Source: Fusobacterium ulcerans ATCC 49185
GTDB taxonomy: Bacteria; Fusobacteriota; Fusobacteriia; Fusobacteriales; Fusobacteriaceae
DNA: 64,000 nucleotides
Direction: 5' to 3'
NCBI RefSeq assembly: GCF_900683735.1
Contig: NZ_LR215979.1
Location: 1,302,001-1,366,000, forward strand
The stretch's first letter is position 1; each line of letters starts with the position of its first letter. A model generated the notes under the pieces. It did not search any database and was not told the origin of the DNA. It saw nothing but the letters and a program-made list of their open reading frames with translations. Below, in pieces: positions 9,180 to 18,580 of this stretch. The position numbers and the translations under genes are program-made.

Positions 9180-12100
9180 CTAGAATTTATATCCTAACCC
9201 TGCACCTACTATCCATTCATCTTTGTTTCTGTTTTTTCCACTTCCATTGTGTGAATCTCTTTCTACATTGTAACTTTCCTTTACATCAAACAGAATTCCA
9301 TTTTCCAGTTCAAGTGTATACTTAGCATTCAGTTCTATGCTGTGTTCATTTTTGTGAGCTACTAAAATATCAAAGTTACTTGCATTTTCTCCTTTAAATC
9401 TTCCTGTAATATTCTCTTCATCTGCCCCAGTAAGAAGTCTTGTATAGCTTATTCCTGCTGAAAGTGTGCTTTTTCCCTTTTCATGTGGTATTACTTTTTT
9501 AAGGTCTAATCCCACTTTAGCTGCTGTATAATCAAATGATTTTGAATCTGTTTCTATTGCTAATACTTTGCTTCCTTCATCTGTGCCCTCTTGGTCTACA
9601 TATGTATATGACAATGTTCCGTATGGTTCTAAGAATAAGTTTTCTCCTAGATTATGAGAATATCTTCCATTCAGATAAATATCATATGTCATATCATTAT
9701 AGTTATCTGAATAACTTCTTGTTTCTGTTATTCCTTTTCCTGCTGCAAATCTATCTGCATCATAATCTCCATACTGTAGCCCTAATCCTCCTGTTACTTT
9801 TAGATTTCCAATATACTTCTTAGCATATGCTCCCATATACAGCGCATCTCCATCTACTTTTGAACCATTAGACAAATCAGATTTAAGTTTGTTTCCTCCA
9901 ATTACTACTCCATAAGTCAATGTATCTGATACTCCATATTCTCCAAGCATATATGCTCCTGTTATCTTAGTATCTGCGTCCATATCAGAACTTCCTATGT
10001 CATAAGTATAATATCCTTTACCATAGTATGTATCTTTTGTTCCTCCATCTACATGAGTTAGTCCACCCATTATCAACCATTTATTTAGTTCTGGTTTGAA
10101 TTGACTTTCCACTGCTATATCTCTAAACATTCCCACTGACTTTCTTGAAAGTTCACTTGAATATGAGTATAGATTTCTTGCATAGATGTCATTTAAGTAT
10201 CCTAAGAATGTTGAAAGTTTCTCATCACTATCTACATTAAAATTCCCTATTAAGTCATCAACACTTAAAATTCCATGATATATCTTATTTAGTTTTTCAT
10301 ACTTTAAAGTTTTTAAAGGAAGATTTTTTTTAACTGTTATTTCTACTTCATTTTCTGTTCCATTTACTCTTTTTACAAAATGAATCAACGATGTTGTACC
10401 AAAAGTTACATCTTCATAATACATTCCCTCACATGCTGTTACTAAACTGCTATTTAATTTAGTACTTCCAAAACTTATTATTTCTTTATTTCCTGCCCCA
10501 TTGAGAGCAAGCAGAAGTTTTCCTCCATCAGTTGAAGATATTTCTCCTGTATTTCCATATAGTGCATGACCCATAATCTTATCTGCTTCATCTGCACTTC
10601 CCATTTTACTGCTATTTATTCTCAATGTAAGAGTTCCATTTTCCCCTATTGTTATCTTGTCTGCACCTGTTATTTTTAATTCTTCTACTACTCCACTAGC
10701 ATTAACAGTTTTCTCAAATAGAGTAACATTTACATTTATATTCATCTTTTCAAAATTAGATATATTATGTAGGATTCTTACTCCTTCACTCTCTGCTGGA
10801 TTTGACTTAGCAACTGAACTTATTCCAAAATTAAGAGTGTCATCTTCATCTCCACCATCAAGAGTTCCATTAATTATTGTTCCATCTCCTACTGTGAGAG
10901 TATCAGCTCCCCTTCCCATATTTATATTTCCATTAACTATAGTATTTTGAGTAACTTCGTTGCCATTTGTATATTTAATTTTTCCTGACTGTAGTATTAG
11001 ATTATCTCCATTGCTACTTCCTGATATAGCTGTACCTTTAGTATCAGGATCACTCTCATCTATTCCACCATTCACTATTGTTCCTGATAAAGTCAGCTTT
11101 TTATCAGCTCCTTCAAATACAACTGCTGTTCCATAAGCATTGATTATTGAACCTATTACTTCAGCTTCATCATTTTTGTCACCAGTCGTCTTATATGTAT
11201 CTTTCAAAGCATTTAATATATGGTTTTCTTTATCTCCAGAAAATGAATTGCTTACAGTTTCGTTTTCTATAGTCATTTCTCTTTCAGAAGTTCCAAATTT
11301 TACAGTTTGCTCCCCTCCAACTCCTGCATCTATTCCATTGTTACCATTATTTCTTATTATAAGTCCATAATTGGTACTATTAGTTAACCCATCATTTACA
11401 TCTTGATTTTTTCCATTTATAAGTATCCCATAATTATTTGATGTACCTATAGTTCCACTATTATTCTTTATAGCATTAGTTTTTCCATAAATAACTCCTG
11501 TATTTGTTATATTTCCCATTGTAGTTGAACTATAATTATATATTCCATAACCTAAATAGCCATAACCACTTATTATTCCTGTATTTGTTATATTTTTTAT
11601 TTCACTATCAGTACCATATTTATAATTCCATATTCCATAACCAAAACTAATACCATAACCACTTATTACTCCTATATTTGTTATATTTCCTATTTTTTCA
11701 GTATTAGCATCATTTAATATTCCATAGGCATAACCACTACTATAACCATAACCAGTACCACTTATAACTCCTGTATTTGTTATATCTCCAATTGTGCCTG
11801 ATTTATTATTTATTCCATAACCATAACCAGTACTATAATTAGTACTATAACTATAACCATAACCACTTATTATTCCTGCATTTGTTATATTTCCCATTTC
11901 TTTACTATAACTATCATTTAATATTCCATAACCAGCACCACCACTAACACCATAACCAGTACCACTTATAACTCCTATATTTTCTATATTTTCCATTTTA
12001 ACTGAATTAGATATTCCATAACCATAACCATGACCATGCCCAGATATTAAGCCATTATTTATTATATTTATAGTTTTATTTGATAATGCTAGTTTTATTC

Positions 12101-12359
12101 CATAAGCGTCATTTGAAGGATTTTCAGCAGAAATTGTCATATTGTTAGTGTAAGTATTATTTTCAAATGTATTTTCAGAAAATTTACCTTTATCGTCAAT
12201 TTCTATTTCACCATTTTTCTCAATTATATTTACTCCTATTTCATCTGCTCCCATCACAGCTGTGCATGACAATAGGAATCCAATTACTGCCCCTATTGTT
12301 ATTTTTCTTCCTCTTTTTTTGTTGCTACTTTTTACTGCTTTCATAATCTTTTCAATCAT
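9180..12359 (-). CDS. Autotransporter adhesin with Gly-Tyr repeat passenger
   Basis: A 1059-residue type V secreted protein. The N-terminus has the Fusobacterium autotransporter signal (KKRGRKITIGAVIGFLLSCTAVMGA, cleavage likely after residue 38). The passenger begins with 6-7 imperfect repeats of the form NITNTGVISGYGYG...YGI (residues about 100-295), continues with beta-helix sequence including NGNINMGRGADTLTVGDGTI (471-490), and ends in a ~270-residue C-terminal barrel finishing GAGLGYKF. A GGGAGAGG ribosome-binding site precedes the ATG. Such proteins sit on the outer membrane as adhesins, but the ligand is unknown. The tandem repeats could change copy number by recombination. Confidence 0.93.
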   Translation of the reverse strand: MIEKIMKAVKSSNKKRGRKITIGAVIGFLLSCTAVMGADEIGVNIIEKNGEIEIDDKGKFSENTFENNTYTNNMTISAENPSNDAYGIKLALSNKTINIINNGLISGHGHGYGYGISNSVKMENIENIGVISGTGYGVSGGAGYGILNDSYSKEMGNITNAGIISGYGYSYSTNYSTGYGYGINNKSGTIGDITNTGVISGTGYGYSSGYAYGILNDANTEKIGNITNIGVISGYGISFGYGIWNYKYGTDSEIKNITNTGIISGYGYLGYGIYNYSSTTMGNITNTGVIYGKTNAIKNNSGTIGTSNNYGILINGKNQDVNDGLTNSTNYGLIIRNNGNNGIDAGVGGEQTVKFGTSEREMTIENETVSNSFSGDKENHILNALKDTYKTTGDKNDEAEVIGSIINAYGTAVVFEGADKKLTLSGTIVNGGIDESDPDTKGTAISGSSNGDNLILQSGKIKYTNGNEVTQNTIVNGNINMGRGADTLTVGDGTIINGTLDGGDEDDTLNFGISSVAKSNPAESEGVRILHNISNFEKMNINVNVTLFEKTVNASGVVEELKITGADKITIGENGTLTLRINSSKMGSADEADKIMGHALYGNTGEISSTDGGKLLLALNGAGNKEIISFGSTKLNSSLVTACEGMYYEDVTFGTTSLIHFVKRVNGTENEVEITVKKNLPLKTLKYEKLNKIYHGILSVDDLIGNFNVDSDEKLSTFLGYLNDIYARNLYSYSSELSRKSVGMFRDIAVESQFKPELNKWLIMGGLTHVDGGTKDTYYGKGYYTYDIGSSDMDADTKITGAYMLGEYGVSDTLTYGVVIGGNKLKSDLSNGSKVDGDALYMGAYAKKYIGNLKVTGGLGLQYGDYDADRFAAGKGITETRSYSDNYNDMTYDIYLNGRYSHNLGENLFLEPYGTLSYTYVDQEGTDEGSKVLAIETDSKSFDYTAAKVGLDLKKVIPHEKGKSTLSAGISYTRLLTGADEENITGRFKGENASNFDILVAHKNEHSIELNAKYTLELENGILFDVKESYNVERDSHNGSGKNRNKDEWIVGAGLGYKF
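11474..12058 (-). repeat. Intragenic tandem repeats encoding Gly-Tyr rich units
   Basis: The coding strand repeats units that translate to (G)NITNTGVISGYGYG followed by a variable Tyr/Gly/Ser linker and YGI(N/L)N. On the + strand this appears as recurring CCATAACCATAACCACT and CCTGTATTTGTTATAT words. Unit length varies (about 24-40 residues), so the units are degenerate and not recent exact copies. Confidence 0.85.
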
Positions 12360-12473
12360 AAATTTCCTCTCCCAAGTTTATTTTTATTTAACTTTTTCTT
12401 AAATTTTCTATTCTAAAATTCAAATTAAAATTGAGAATTTATTTATAGAAATTTAACTGGTAACTGAGAAGTG

Positions 12474-12650
12474 TTCTTCTTTATCTATAAAGGCGAACTT
12501 TTAGAAGCTCTAACCTTCCTGTTTTTAATATCTCATTTTTTGAACCCTCTTTTTCTCCAAAATCTTTTATGTTGACTTTTATAAATTTAAAGATTACAAT
12601 GATAGAGAAAATATTGGGAAAATGTTCGCCTTTATAGATAAAAGAGGACT
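12474..12650. repeat. Inverted repeat pair in the autotransporter upstream gap
   Basis: In the 474-bp gap 12360-12833, the left arm (about 12477-12500, core TTATCTATAAAGGCGAAC) is repeated in inverted orientation at 12624-12645 (core GTTCGCCTTTATAGATAA). About 120 bp of AT-rich DNA without an ORF lies between. The size and terminal arms resemble a non-autonomous mobile element (MITE), but no target-site duplication is evident. It could instead be a long regulatory RNA stem. Confidence 0.55.
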
Positions 12651-12713
12651 TTATTCTATATAGAGCATGATTATTAGTTTTAAAAAATAATTTTAACCTA
12701 ATTATTTAAATTA

Positions 12714-12740
12714 AAAAAGCGCCTCTTCAAAGGCGTTTTT
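12714..12740 (-). terminator. Terminator after the AEC permease gene
   Basis: Read on the - strand, the stem ACGCCT / AGGCGC is followed by a run of six T residues. It lies about 95 bp beyond the stop of the AEC permease gene at 12834. Confidence 0.7.
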
Positions 12741-12833
12741 AAATATTTAATATATAATTTTCTATTAAAAATTTTTATCAATTAATCATAATAATTTTTC
12801 ATAAATAACTTCTTAAAAAATGAAATTTTATCT

Positions 12834-13748
12834 CTACATATATAACATTTGTACAACCATAAAAAATAAAGGTATTGTAATGATAGAAAGGATAGTACTT
12901 AAGCAAACTGTTTTTATAGCAAGTAAATAATTTCTGTCATACTGTTGTGCAAATATTGCTATATTTCCTCCTACAGAAGTACAAGCAGCAATAAGTACTG
13001 ACATTACCATAGTAGTATTATCTATTGGAAGAAAATAAAATACTCCTAAAGTTATCAGTGGAATAACTAAAAGACGCATAGCCATACATGGATAAATTTT
13101 ATAATCAAGAAAAATATCTTTTATATCAGCTTTTGCAAGAAATACACCTAGTACCAGCATAGCAACAGGAGTATTCATTGAAGCAAGAAACCCTATTGTT
13201 TTTACAACTGTTTCATGTACTGGAATAGATAAAAGAAATATTACAAGTCCTATGACCATACTTACCAACATTGGATTAGTAACTAAATTTTTAGGCTTTA
13301 TGTTTTCAGTTTCTCCTGTCATTATAAACACTCCATAAGTCCATTGAAAAAGATTTAAAAGAGTAACATAAGCAGCTACATAAAAAACAGCTTCACTGCC
13401 AAAAACTGCTTGTGTAAGTGGAATTCCAATAAATCCAGCATTTGAATATGATGAAGCAAAATTTTCAATTGGTTTTCTTTTACCATAGACAACAGCAGAA
13501 ACAGCCATTGCCAAAAGAAGCCCAAGAAGAGCCAGTCCAGTTGACATCCACATATCTCTAAATTTTTCTGGAGTAAATTCTACTATGTATGATTTTATAA
13601 TAACACTTGGTATAATTATACGAAGCAGAACATTTCCAAATTCCTTTGCTCCTTGATCAGTGATATATTTTAATTTATAAAGTGCAGCACCTACCCCCAT
13701 AAGCATAAACATTATTATTATTTGTTTTAATAAAATATAAGTAATCAA
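12834..13748 (-). CDS. AEC (auxin efflux carrier) family permease
   Basis: A 304-residue membrane protein with about ten hydrophobic helices. It carries the AEC-family pattern: KQIIIMFMLMGVGAALYKLKYI at the N-terminus, SNAGFIGIPLTQAVFG in the conserved core (about residues 94-109), and PVAMLVLGVFLAK in the second half. An ATG at 13787 is in frame but has no ribosome-binding site; a TTG at 13748 lies 6 bp after GGGGGAG and is chosen. Family members export or exchange carboxylates such as malate. The substrate here is unknown. Confidence 0.85.
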   Translation of the reverse strand: MITYILLKQIIIMFMLMGVGAALYKLKYITDQGAKEFGNVLLRIIIPSVIIKSYIVEFTPEKFRDMWMSTGLALLGLLLAMAVSAVVYGKRKPIENFASSYSNAGFIGIPLTQAVFGSEAVFYVAAYVTLLNLFQWTYGVFIMTGETENIKPKNLVTNPMLVSMVIGLVIFLLSIPVHETVVKTIGFLASMNTPVAMLVLGVFLAKADIKDIFLDYKIYPCMAMRLLVIPLITLGVFYFLPIDNTTMVMSVLIAACTSVGGNIAIFAQQYDRNYLLAIKTVCLSTILSIITIPLFFMVVQMLYM

Positions 13749-13806
13749 TTTTTTCTCCCCCTTAGTTTTATCAGAATATTTTACCATATTTTTTTACAAA
13801 AGAAAA

Positions 13807-13828
13807 TCCTCTCAATTAAATGAGAGGA
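13807..13828 (-). terminator. Terminator after asnA
   Basis: The 8-bp stem TCCTCTCA / TGAGAGGA has a 6-nt loop and reads into TTTTCTTTT on the - strand, about 185 bp past the asnA stop. Confidence 0.7.
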
Positions 13829-14012
13829 CATCTATTTCTATTTTGGCTTTATAAAACATAAATAATTGTGTAATTTATGAGATAAAGTCAGATTAATATA
13901 GGGAAATTAAATACTAAAAAATACAACTATTATAATGGAATAAGTTTTGTATTTTTAATAAAATAAGCCTGATTAATCAACTTTTTTGAATATAAAATAA
14001 TTATTGAAATTC

Positions 14013-14996
14013 TTATAAAAGATGAATATTTAATTTTTTACAGATCTCATGAACTTCTTTTGGCCACATAGAAGCTTGTACTTCTCCTATATGGAGTTTA
14101 TCAAGGAAGAACATACAGATACGAGATTGTCCTATTCCACCACCAATAGTGTATGGAAGCTCTTTGTTGATAAGTCTTTTATGATAATCTAATTCTTTTC
14201 TATCTTCACATCCAGCTATTTCTAATTGTTTTACTAATGAATCTTCATCTACTCTTATTCCCATAGATGAAAGCTCTAATCCTATTCCTAAAGGATCATA
14301 GTTAAGGATTATATCTCCATTTAATTCCCAGTCATCATAGTCAGGAGCTCTTCCATCATGTTTTTCTCCTGAGTTAAGTGTTCCTCCTATTTTCATGAGG
14401 AATATTGCTCCATACTCTTTGGCAGCTGCATGTTCTCTTTCCTTTGGAGTAAGAAGAGGATATTTATCTTCTAATTCCTGAGCAGTAACAAATGTTATTT
14501 TTTCAGGTATCTTTTTGTCTAGTTCAGGATATAATGAATTAACATAATCTTCAGTTTTTTTAAATACTTCATATATCCCACCAACTATTTCTTTCAATGT
14601 TTCTTCTTTTCTATCTTCTTTTGCTATTATTTTTTCCCAGTCCCACTGGTCAACATAATATGAGTGGATGAAATCTGTATCTTCATCTCTTCTTATAGCA
14701 TTCATGTCAGTGTATAGTCCTTCTCCTATATTGAAGTTATAATTGTGAAGTGCCATTCTTTTCCATTTTGCTAAAGAGTGAACAATCTCAGCTTTATCCC
14801 CAGCTTTTGTGACGAAACTTACTGGTCTTTCGATTCCATTTAAATTATCATTTAATCCACTTTCTGGTTTAACGAATAATGGAGCTGAAACTCTTGTTAA
14901 ATTTAATTCTTTAGCTAATTCCCTTTCAAAGAAATCTTTTACCTGTTTAATTGCGACTTCAGTCTGCCTGATGTCTAGTTTTGATTTGTAACTCAT
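14013..14996 (-). CDS. asnA: Aspartate-ammonia ligase (asparagine synthetase A)
   Basis: A 327-residue class II tRNA-synthetase-like enzyme making asparagine from aspartate, ammonia and ATP. Typical AsnA blocks are [31 protein letters not shown], the [16 protein letters not shown] motif (residues about 114-129), [22 protein letters not shown] and the C-terminal [25 protein letters not shown]. Length is that of the family. A GTG at 15005 is in frame, but the ATG at 14996 starts where homologues start and has AAGGAAG upstream. It has its own sigma-70-like promoter. Confidence 0.96.
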   Translation of the reverse strand: MSYKSKLDIRQTEVAIKQVKDFFERELAKELNLTRVSAPLFVKPESGLNDNLNGIERPVSFVTKAGDKAEIVHSLAKWKRMALHNYNFNIGEGLYTDMNAIRRDEDTDFIHSYYVDQWDWEKIIAKEDRKEETLKEIVGGIYEVFKKTEDYVNSLYPELDKKIPEKITFVTAQELEDKYPLLTPKEREHAAAKEYGAIFLMKIGGTLNSGEKHDGRAPDYDDWELNGDIILNYDPLGIGLELSSMGIRVDEDSLVKQLEIAGCEDRKELDYHKRLINKELPYTIGGGIGQSRICMFFLDKLHIGEVQASMWPKEVHEICKKLNIHLL

Positions 14997-15043
14997 TTTA
15001 ATCACTTCCTTATTAAATTATTATCACTTCAATATAATTTAGT

Positions 15044-15072
15044 ATGATATCATTACTTGAGTCTGTTGTCAA
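15044..15072 (-). promoter_or_regulatory. Sigma-70-type promoter for asnA
   Basis: On the - strand, TTGACA (15072-15067), a 17-bp spacer and TATCAT (15049-15044) lie about 50 bp upstream of the asnA start. Confidence 0.75.
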
Positions 15073-15147
15073 TAGCAAATAATAAAAAAATGAAAAAATT
15101 TTTTAAGAAAACGATTTATTAAAAAAATAGTATCATAAATAAAAGAA

Positions 15148-15176
15148 TTGACTTTTTAATAGTAATGGCGTATAAT
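15148..15176 (+). promoter_or_regulatory. Strong sigma-70-type promoter of the amino-acid ABC leader
   Basis: TTGACT (15148-15153), a 17-bp spacer and TATAAT (15171-15176) make a near-consensus promoter. Predicted transcription starts near 15183, about 310 nt before the first transporter gene. Confidence 0.85.
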
Positions 15177-15217
15177 AATAAAAAATATAAAGGAATTAAA
15201 TTAAAGGGAGAAAGAAA

Positions 15218-15265
15218 ATGAAGTTCAGGAATAATAGGATAAGGAATCTACTAATAGAAAATTGA
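15218..15265 (+). CDS. 15-residue leader peptide candidate
   Basis: AAAGGGAG followed by ATG opens a 15-codon ORF, MKFRNNRIRNLLIEN, ending in TGA. It contains three AGG arginine codons and four Asn codons in a short span. It lies 35 nt into the predicted leader transcript and upstream of two terminator hairpins, the layout of a translation-sensing attenuator. Its existence as a translated peptide is inferred, not proven. Confidence 0.5.
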   Translation: MKFRNNRIRNLLIEN

Positions 15266-15373
15266 ATATCACCTTATCTTTAAAATTGGCTGATCAAAAT
15301 TAAACTTTCTTTGAAAAGATTGGAAATCATCTTTATTCTTTAATATATTTCCATGAGTATAAAATGAGAATGG

Positions 15374-15451
15374 TCAATAGATATTTATCTATTGATTTTA
15401 TTTTTTTAGGAGTTTAAGTACAGACCTGTTTTGAAGGCTGTACTTTTTTTT
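15374..15451 (+). terminator. Tandem terminator/attenuator hairpins in the leader
   Basis: The first hairpin pairs TCAATAGAT (from 15374) with ATCTATTGA (to 15395) and runs into TTTTATTTTTTT. The second pairs AAGTACAG (15416-15423) with CTGTACTT (15438-15445), is extended inward by CCT/AGG, and is followed by TTTTTT. Both precede the permease start at 15492, so the transporter genes can be expressed only if RNA polymerase passes them. Confidence 0.8.
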
Positions 15452-15491
15452 ATAAAAAAAATAAAAATTTAAATAAATGAAGGGGGAACAA

Positions 15492-16202
15492 ATGGAGTAT
15501 TTAGCATTACTAAAAGATATTTTTCTTGGAGGAAACAGATACATGTATATTGTAAATGGTTTGGCTTTCTCTATAGGGACAACTATGCTGGCAGCACTAA
15601 TCGGAGTATTATTGGGTATATTTATTGCTCTTATGGAATTGTCACATTTTTATCCATTAAAACATAAAAAGGGATGGGAAAAATTCAATCCAATATCATC
15701 ACTTGCATTTGCATATGTAGACCTTATAAGAGGAACACCAGCAGTTGTACAGCTTATGATACTTGCAAACTTAATATTTGTAGGAGCTTTAAGAGATACA
15801 CCTATACTTGTTATAGCTGGATTATCTTTTGGAATCAATTCAGGTGCTTATGTTGCTGAAATAATAAGAGCAGGTATAGAAGGACTAGACAAAGGACAAA
15901 TGGAAGCAGCAAGAGCTTTGGGAATGCCTTATGGAATTGCTATGAAAGAGATAATTATACCACAGGCTGTAAAGAAAATACTTCCAGCATTAGTTAGTGA
16001 ATTTATTACTTTATTAAAAGAAACATCTATTGTAGGATTCATTGGAGGAGTAGATTTATTGAGATCAGCAAATATTATCACAAGTCAGACATATAGAGGA
16101 GTAGAACCTTTATTGGCAGTAGGGTTGATATATTTAATATTAACAGCTGTATTTACTAAATTTATGAGAGGAATAGAAAAGGGGTTGAAGGTAAGTGATT
16201 AA
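15492..16202 (+). CDS. Polar amino-acid ABC transporter permease
   Basis: A 236-residue HisM/GlnP-type permease. It has the [22 protein letters not shown] first helix region and the [13 protein letters not shown] motif. The cytoplasmic EAA loop [30 protein letters not shown] (about residues 137-166) contacts the ATPase. An ATG at 15477 is in frame, but AGGGGGAA (15480-15487) serves the ATG at 15492. The gene overlaps the ATPase gene by 8 bp. One permease suggests a homodimeric channel. Confidence 0.93.
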   Translation: MEYLALLKDIFLGGNRYMYIVNGLAFSIGTTMLAALIGVLLGIFIALMELSHFYPLKHKKGWEKFNPISSLAFAYVDLIRGTPAVVQLMILANLIFVGALRDTPILVIAGLSFGINSGAYVAEIIRAGIEGLDKGQMEAARALGMPYGIAMKEIIIPQAVKKILPALVSEFITLLKETSIVGFIGGVDLLRSANIITSQTYRGVEPLLAVGLIYLILTAVFTKFMRGIEKGLKVSD

Positions 16203-16923
16203 AGTAGCTAATTTATATAAAAATTTTGGAAAACTAGAAGTATTAAAAAATATAAGTGCAGAAATACATAAAGGTGATATAGTAGCAATAATAGGCCCTT
16301 CTGGAAGTGGAAAATCTACTTTTCTAAGATGTTTAAACAGACTTGAAGAACCTACAGCAGGACATATTTATGTAAAAGGAGAAGATCTTATGGCTCCAGG
16401 AACTGATATCAATAAAGTTCGTGAAAAAGTAGGAATGGTATTTCAACATTTTAACCTTTTTCCTCATAAGACTGTTTTAGAAAATCTTACTCTTTCACCT
16501 ATGAAATTAAAAGGGTATTCACAGGTAGATGCCAACAAGAAAGCAATGGCTTTATTAGATAAAGTAGGTTTAAGAGAAAAAGCTGATGCTTATCCTAACC
16601 AACTTTCTGGAGGACAAAAACAGAGAATAGCCATAGCAAGAGCTCTTGCTATGGAGCCAGAAGTTATGCTTTTTGATGAACCTACCTCTGCTCTTGACCC
16701 AGAAATGATTAAAGAAGTTCTTGATGTTATGAGAGGATTGGCAAAAGAGGGAATGACAATGCTTATTGTAACACATGAAATGGGATTTGCAAGAAATGTT
16801 GCAAATAGATTATTTTTCATGGATAGAGGAGATATACTAGAAGATACTACCCCTGCTGAACTATTTGATAATCCAAGACATGAAAGAACAAAAGAATTTT
16901 TAGAGAAAGTCTTGAATAAATAA
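16195..16923 (+). CDS. Polar amino-acid ABC transporter ATP-binding protein
   Basis: A 242-residue ATPase of the GlnQ/ArtP class. Walker A is GPSGSGKS (residues 34-41), the Q-loop is [17 protein letters not shown], the signature is [19 protein letters not shown], Walker B is [14 protein letters not shown], and the H-loop is VTHEMGFA. It starts with GTG inside the end of the permease gene, preceded by GGGG and GAAGG purine tracts. It powers uptake of an amino acid delivered by the binding protein encoded next. Confidence 0.94.
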   Translation: MIKVANLYKNFGKLEVLKNISAEIHKGDIVAIIGPSGSGKSTFLRCLNRLEEPTAGHIYVKGEDLMAPGTDINKVREKVGMVFQHFNLFPHKTVLENLTLSPMKLKGYSQVDANKKAMALLDKVGLREKADAYPNQLSGGQKQRIAIARALAMEPEVMLFDEPTSALDPEMIKEVLDVMRGLAKEGMTMLIVTHEMGFARNVANRLFFMDRGDILEDTTPAELFDNPRHERTKEFLEKVLNK

Positions 16924-16965
16924 GAAAATTGTAGTTTAATAGAAGATATAAGGAGGGGGTAAATT

Positions 16966-17691
16966 ATGAAAAAATTATTAAAATTATTATTTATGGGAAC
17001 AATAGTATTGTCTTTATCAGCAACAGCATTGGCAAAAGAAAAAATATATGTGGGAACAAATGCAGAATTTCCACCATTTGAGTATCTTGAAGATGGAAAA
17101 ATAACTGGTTTTGATATGGACTTAGTTCAAGAGATTGGAAAATTGGTAGATGCAGATATAAAAATAGTTGATATGGCTTTTGATGGACTGCTTCCAGCAC
17201 TTCAAATGAAAAAAGTTGACTTGGTAATAGCTGGAATGACTGCCAATGAAGAAAGAATGAAAACAGTATCTTTTACACAGCCTTATTATACTGCTAGTCA
17301 AGTAATTATAGTAAAAGAAGGAAATACTTCTATAAAATCTTTTGATGATCTTAAAGGAAGAAGAGTAGGAGTTATGCTTGGATTTACTGGAGATATGGTA
17401 GTCAGTGAAATTGATGGAGTAAAAATCGAAAGATTCAATGCTGCTTATGCAGGAATTATGGCTCTTAAAGCTGATAAAATAGAAGCTGTAGTATTAGATT
17501 CTGAACCAGCTAAAAATTATGTTGCACAAAATAAAGGTTTAGTCTTAGCTGATGCTGATGCAGAACAGGAAGAATATGCAATTGCAGTTAGAAAAAATGA
17601 TAAAGCACTTTTAGAAAAAGTAGAAAAAGCTCTTAGTGAACTTAAAGAAAATGGAACTTATGACAAACTTATTCAAAAATATTTTAATTAA
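16966..17691 (+). CDS. Amino-acid ABC transporter substrate-binding protein
   Basis: A 241-residue periplasmic type II binding protein. The signal peptide is MKKLLKLLFMGTIVLSLSATALA, cleaved before KEKIYVGTNAEFPPFEYLEDGKITGFDMDLVQEIG. The NAEFPPFE and GFDMDL motifs and the VGVMLGFTGD and GTYDKLIQKYF segments are those of His/Arg/Gln-type proteins. A strong AAGGAGGGGG site precedes the start. The amino acid bound is not certain; Arg-rich codons in the leader peptide hint at arginine or another basic residue. Confidence 0.92.
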   Translation: MKKLLKLLFMGTIVLSLSATALAKEKIYVGTNAEFPPFEYLEDGKITGFDMDLVQEIGKLVDADIKIVDMAFDGLLPALQMKKVDLVIAGMTANEERMKTVSFTQPYYTASQVIIVKEGNTSIKSFDDLKGRRVGVMLGFTGDMVVSEIDGVKIERFNAAYAGIMALKADKIEAVVLDSEPAKNYVAQNKGLVLADADAEQEEYAIAVRKNDKALLEKVEKALSELKENGTYDKLIQKYFN

Positions 17692-17730
17692 GAAGCATAA
17701 TGATAATTTAAATAACTAATTTAAAATTTT

Positions 17731-17778
17731 AAACAGCTGAAGTTCTATAGTCATTGGACAGAGGCTGTTTATTTTTTA
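17731..17778 (+). terminator. Terminator after the amino-acid ABC operon
   Basis: AAACAGC (17731-17737) pairs with GCTGTTT (17764-17770), followed by ATTTTTTAT. Confidence 0.75.
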
Positions 17779-17819
17779 TAGCTATATTTTTGAAAATACT
17801 TTTCATTCTCTTCATTTTT

Positions 17820-17847
17820 TTGATAAAAGTGATATAATTATTATATA
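17820..17847 (+). promoter_or_regulatory. Promoter for the ComB-like gene
   Basis: TTGATA (17820-17825), a 16-bp spacer and TATATA (17842-17847) lie 22 bp before the start codon. Confidence 0.5.
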
Positions 17848-17869
17848 AACCTACATAAGGAGAAGAGAA

Positions 17870-18580
17870 ATGGAAATAGATGTAATTTTAACTGCAGCAG
17901 ATATACAATCTGAAAAAATAAAAGATAAAATCGTAGTAATTATAGACGTACTTAGAGCCACAAGTGTAATGATAACAGCTTTGGCAAATGGAGCAAAGGC
18001 AGTATATCCCTATAAAGATATTGAAAGTGTATTGGAAAACTCAAAAAAATCTAAATCTTTTGTCCTAGGTGGAGAGAGAAAAGGACTGAAGATAGAAGGA
18101 TTTGATTTTGGAAATTCTCCATTGGAATATACTAAGGAAGCAGTAGCAGGAAAAGATATGTTTATGACAACAAGCAATGGAACAAGAGCTATTGAAAATT
18201 CTGCTAATGGTTCTAAAAAACTTTTTATAGCAGCCTTTTTAAATGTAGAAAGTGTAGCTAAAAAAATATTAGAAGAGAATGTTGATACTGTAATAATCTG
18301 TTCTGGTACTGATAATAATTTTTCTTTAGATGATGCGTTATGTGCTGGGGAAATAATAAAGAGAGCAAAAGAAAAAAATAAGAATATTCATCTCACTGAT
18401 ATCAGTCTTGCTATGAAAAGATTAGCTGAAACATCTTTGGGAATAGAAAAGACTCTTGAAGGAAGTAAGCATTTTGAATATTTAAAAACTATAGGTTTCT
18501 ATGGTGATATGAACCACTGTTTTACTATGGACATGTTTGATATAGTTCCAGAATATAAAAATGGAGTTATAACTAAATAA
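17870..18580 (+). CDS. ComB-family 2-phosphosulfolactate phosphatase-like protein
   Basis: A 236-residue protein. It has the ComB signature VVIIDVLRATSVMITALANGAKAVYP at residues 22-47, LGGERKGLKIEGFDFGNSPLEY (66-87), MTTSNGTRAI (99-108) and ICSGTDNNFSLDDALCAGEII (143-163). ComB makes sulfolactate in coenzyme M synthesis in methanogens. No other coenzyme M gene is visible here, so the bacterial role is probably a different phosphatase reaction and is unresolved. It overlaps the tail of the convergent DMT gene by 8 bp. Confidence 0.88.
   Translation: MEIDVILTAADIQSEKIKDKIVVIIDVLRATSVMITALANGAKAVYPYKDIESVLENSKKSKSFVLGGERKGLKIEGFDFGNSPLEYTKEAVAGKDMFMTTSNGTRAIENSANGSKKLFIAAFLNVESVAKKILEENVDTVIICSGTDNNFSLDDALCAGEIIKRAKEKNKNIHLTDISLAMKRLAETSLGIEKTLEGSKHFEYLKTIGFYGDMNHCFTMDMFDIVPEYKNGVITK

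Noticed and set aside
10657-11370. Open frames of 76-97 codons on the + strand inside the autotransporter gene
   Set aside because: They are antisense shadows of the repeat-rich, Ser/Pro-biased complement; no ribosome-binding site or family pattern supports them.
15183-15400. Possible lysine riboswitch, T-box or 6S RNA in the ABC leader
   Set aside because: No T-box AGGGTGGNACCGCG motif, no conserved riboswitch core and no long 6S-type duplex could be recognised; described only as an unclassified leader.
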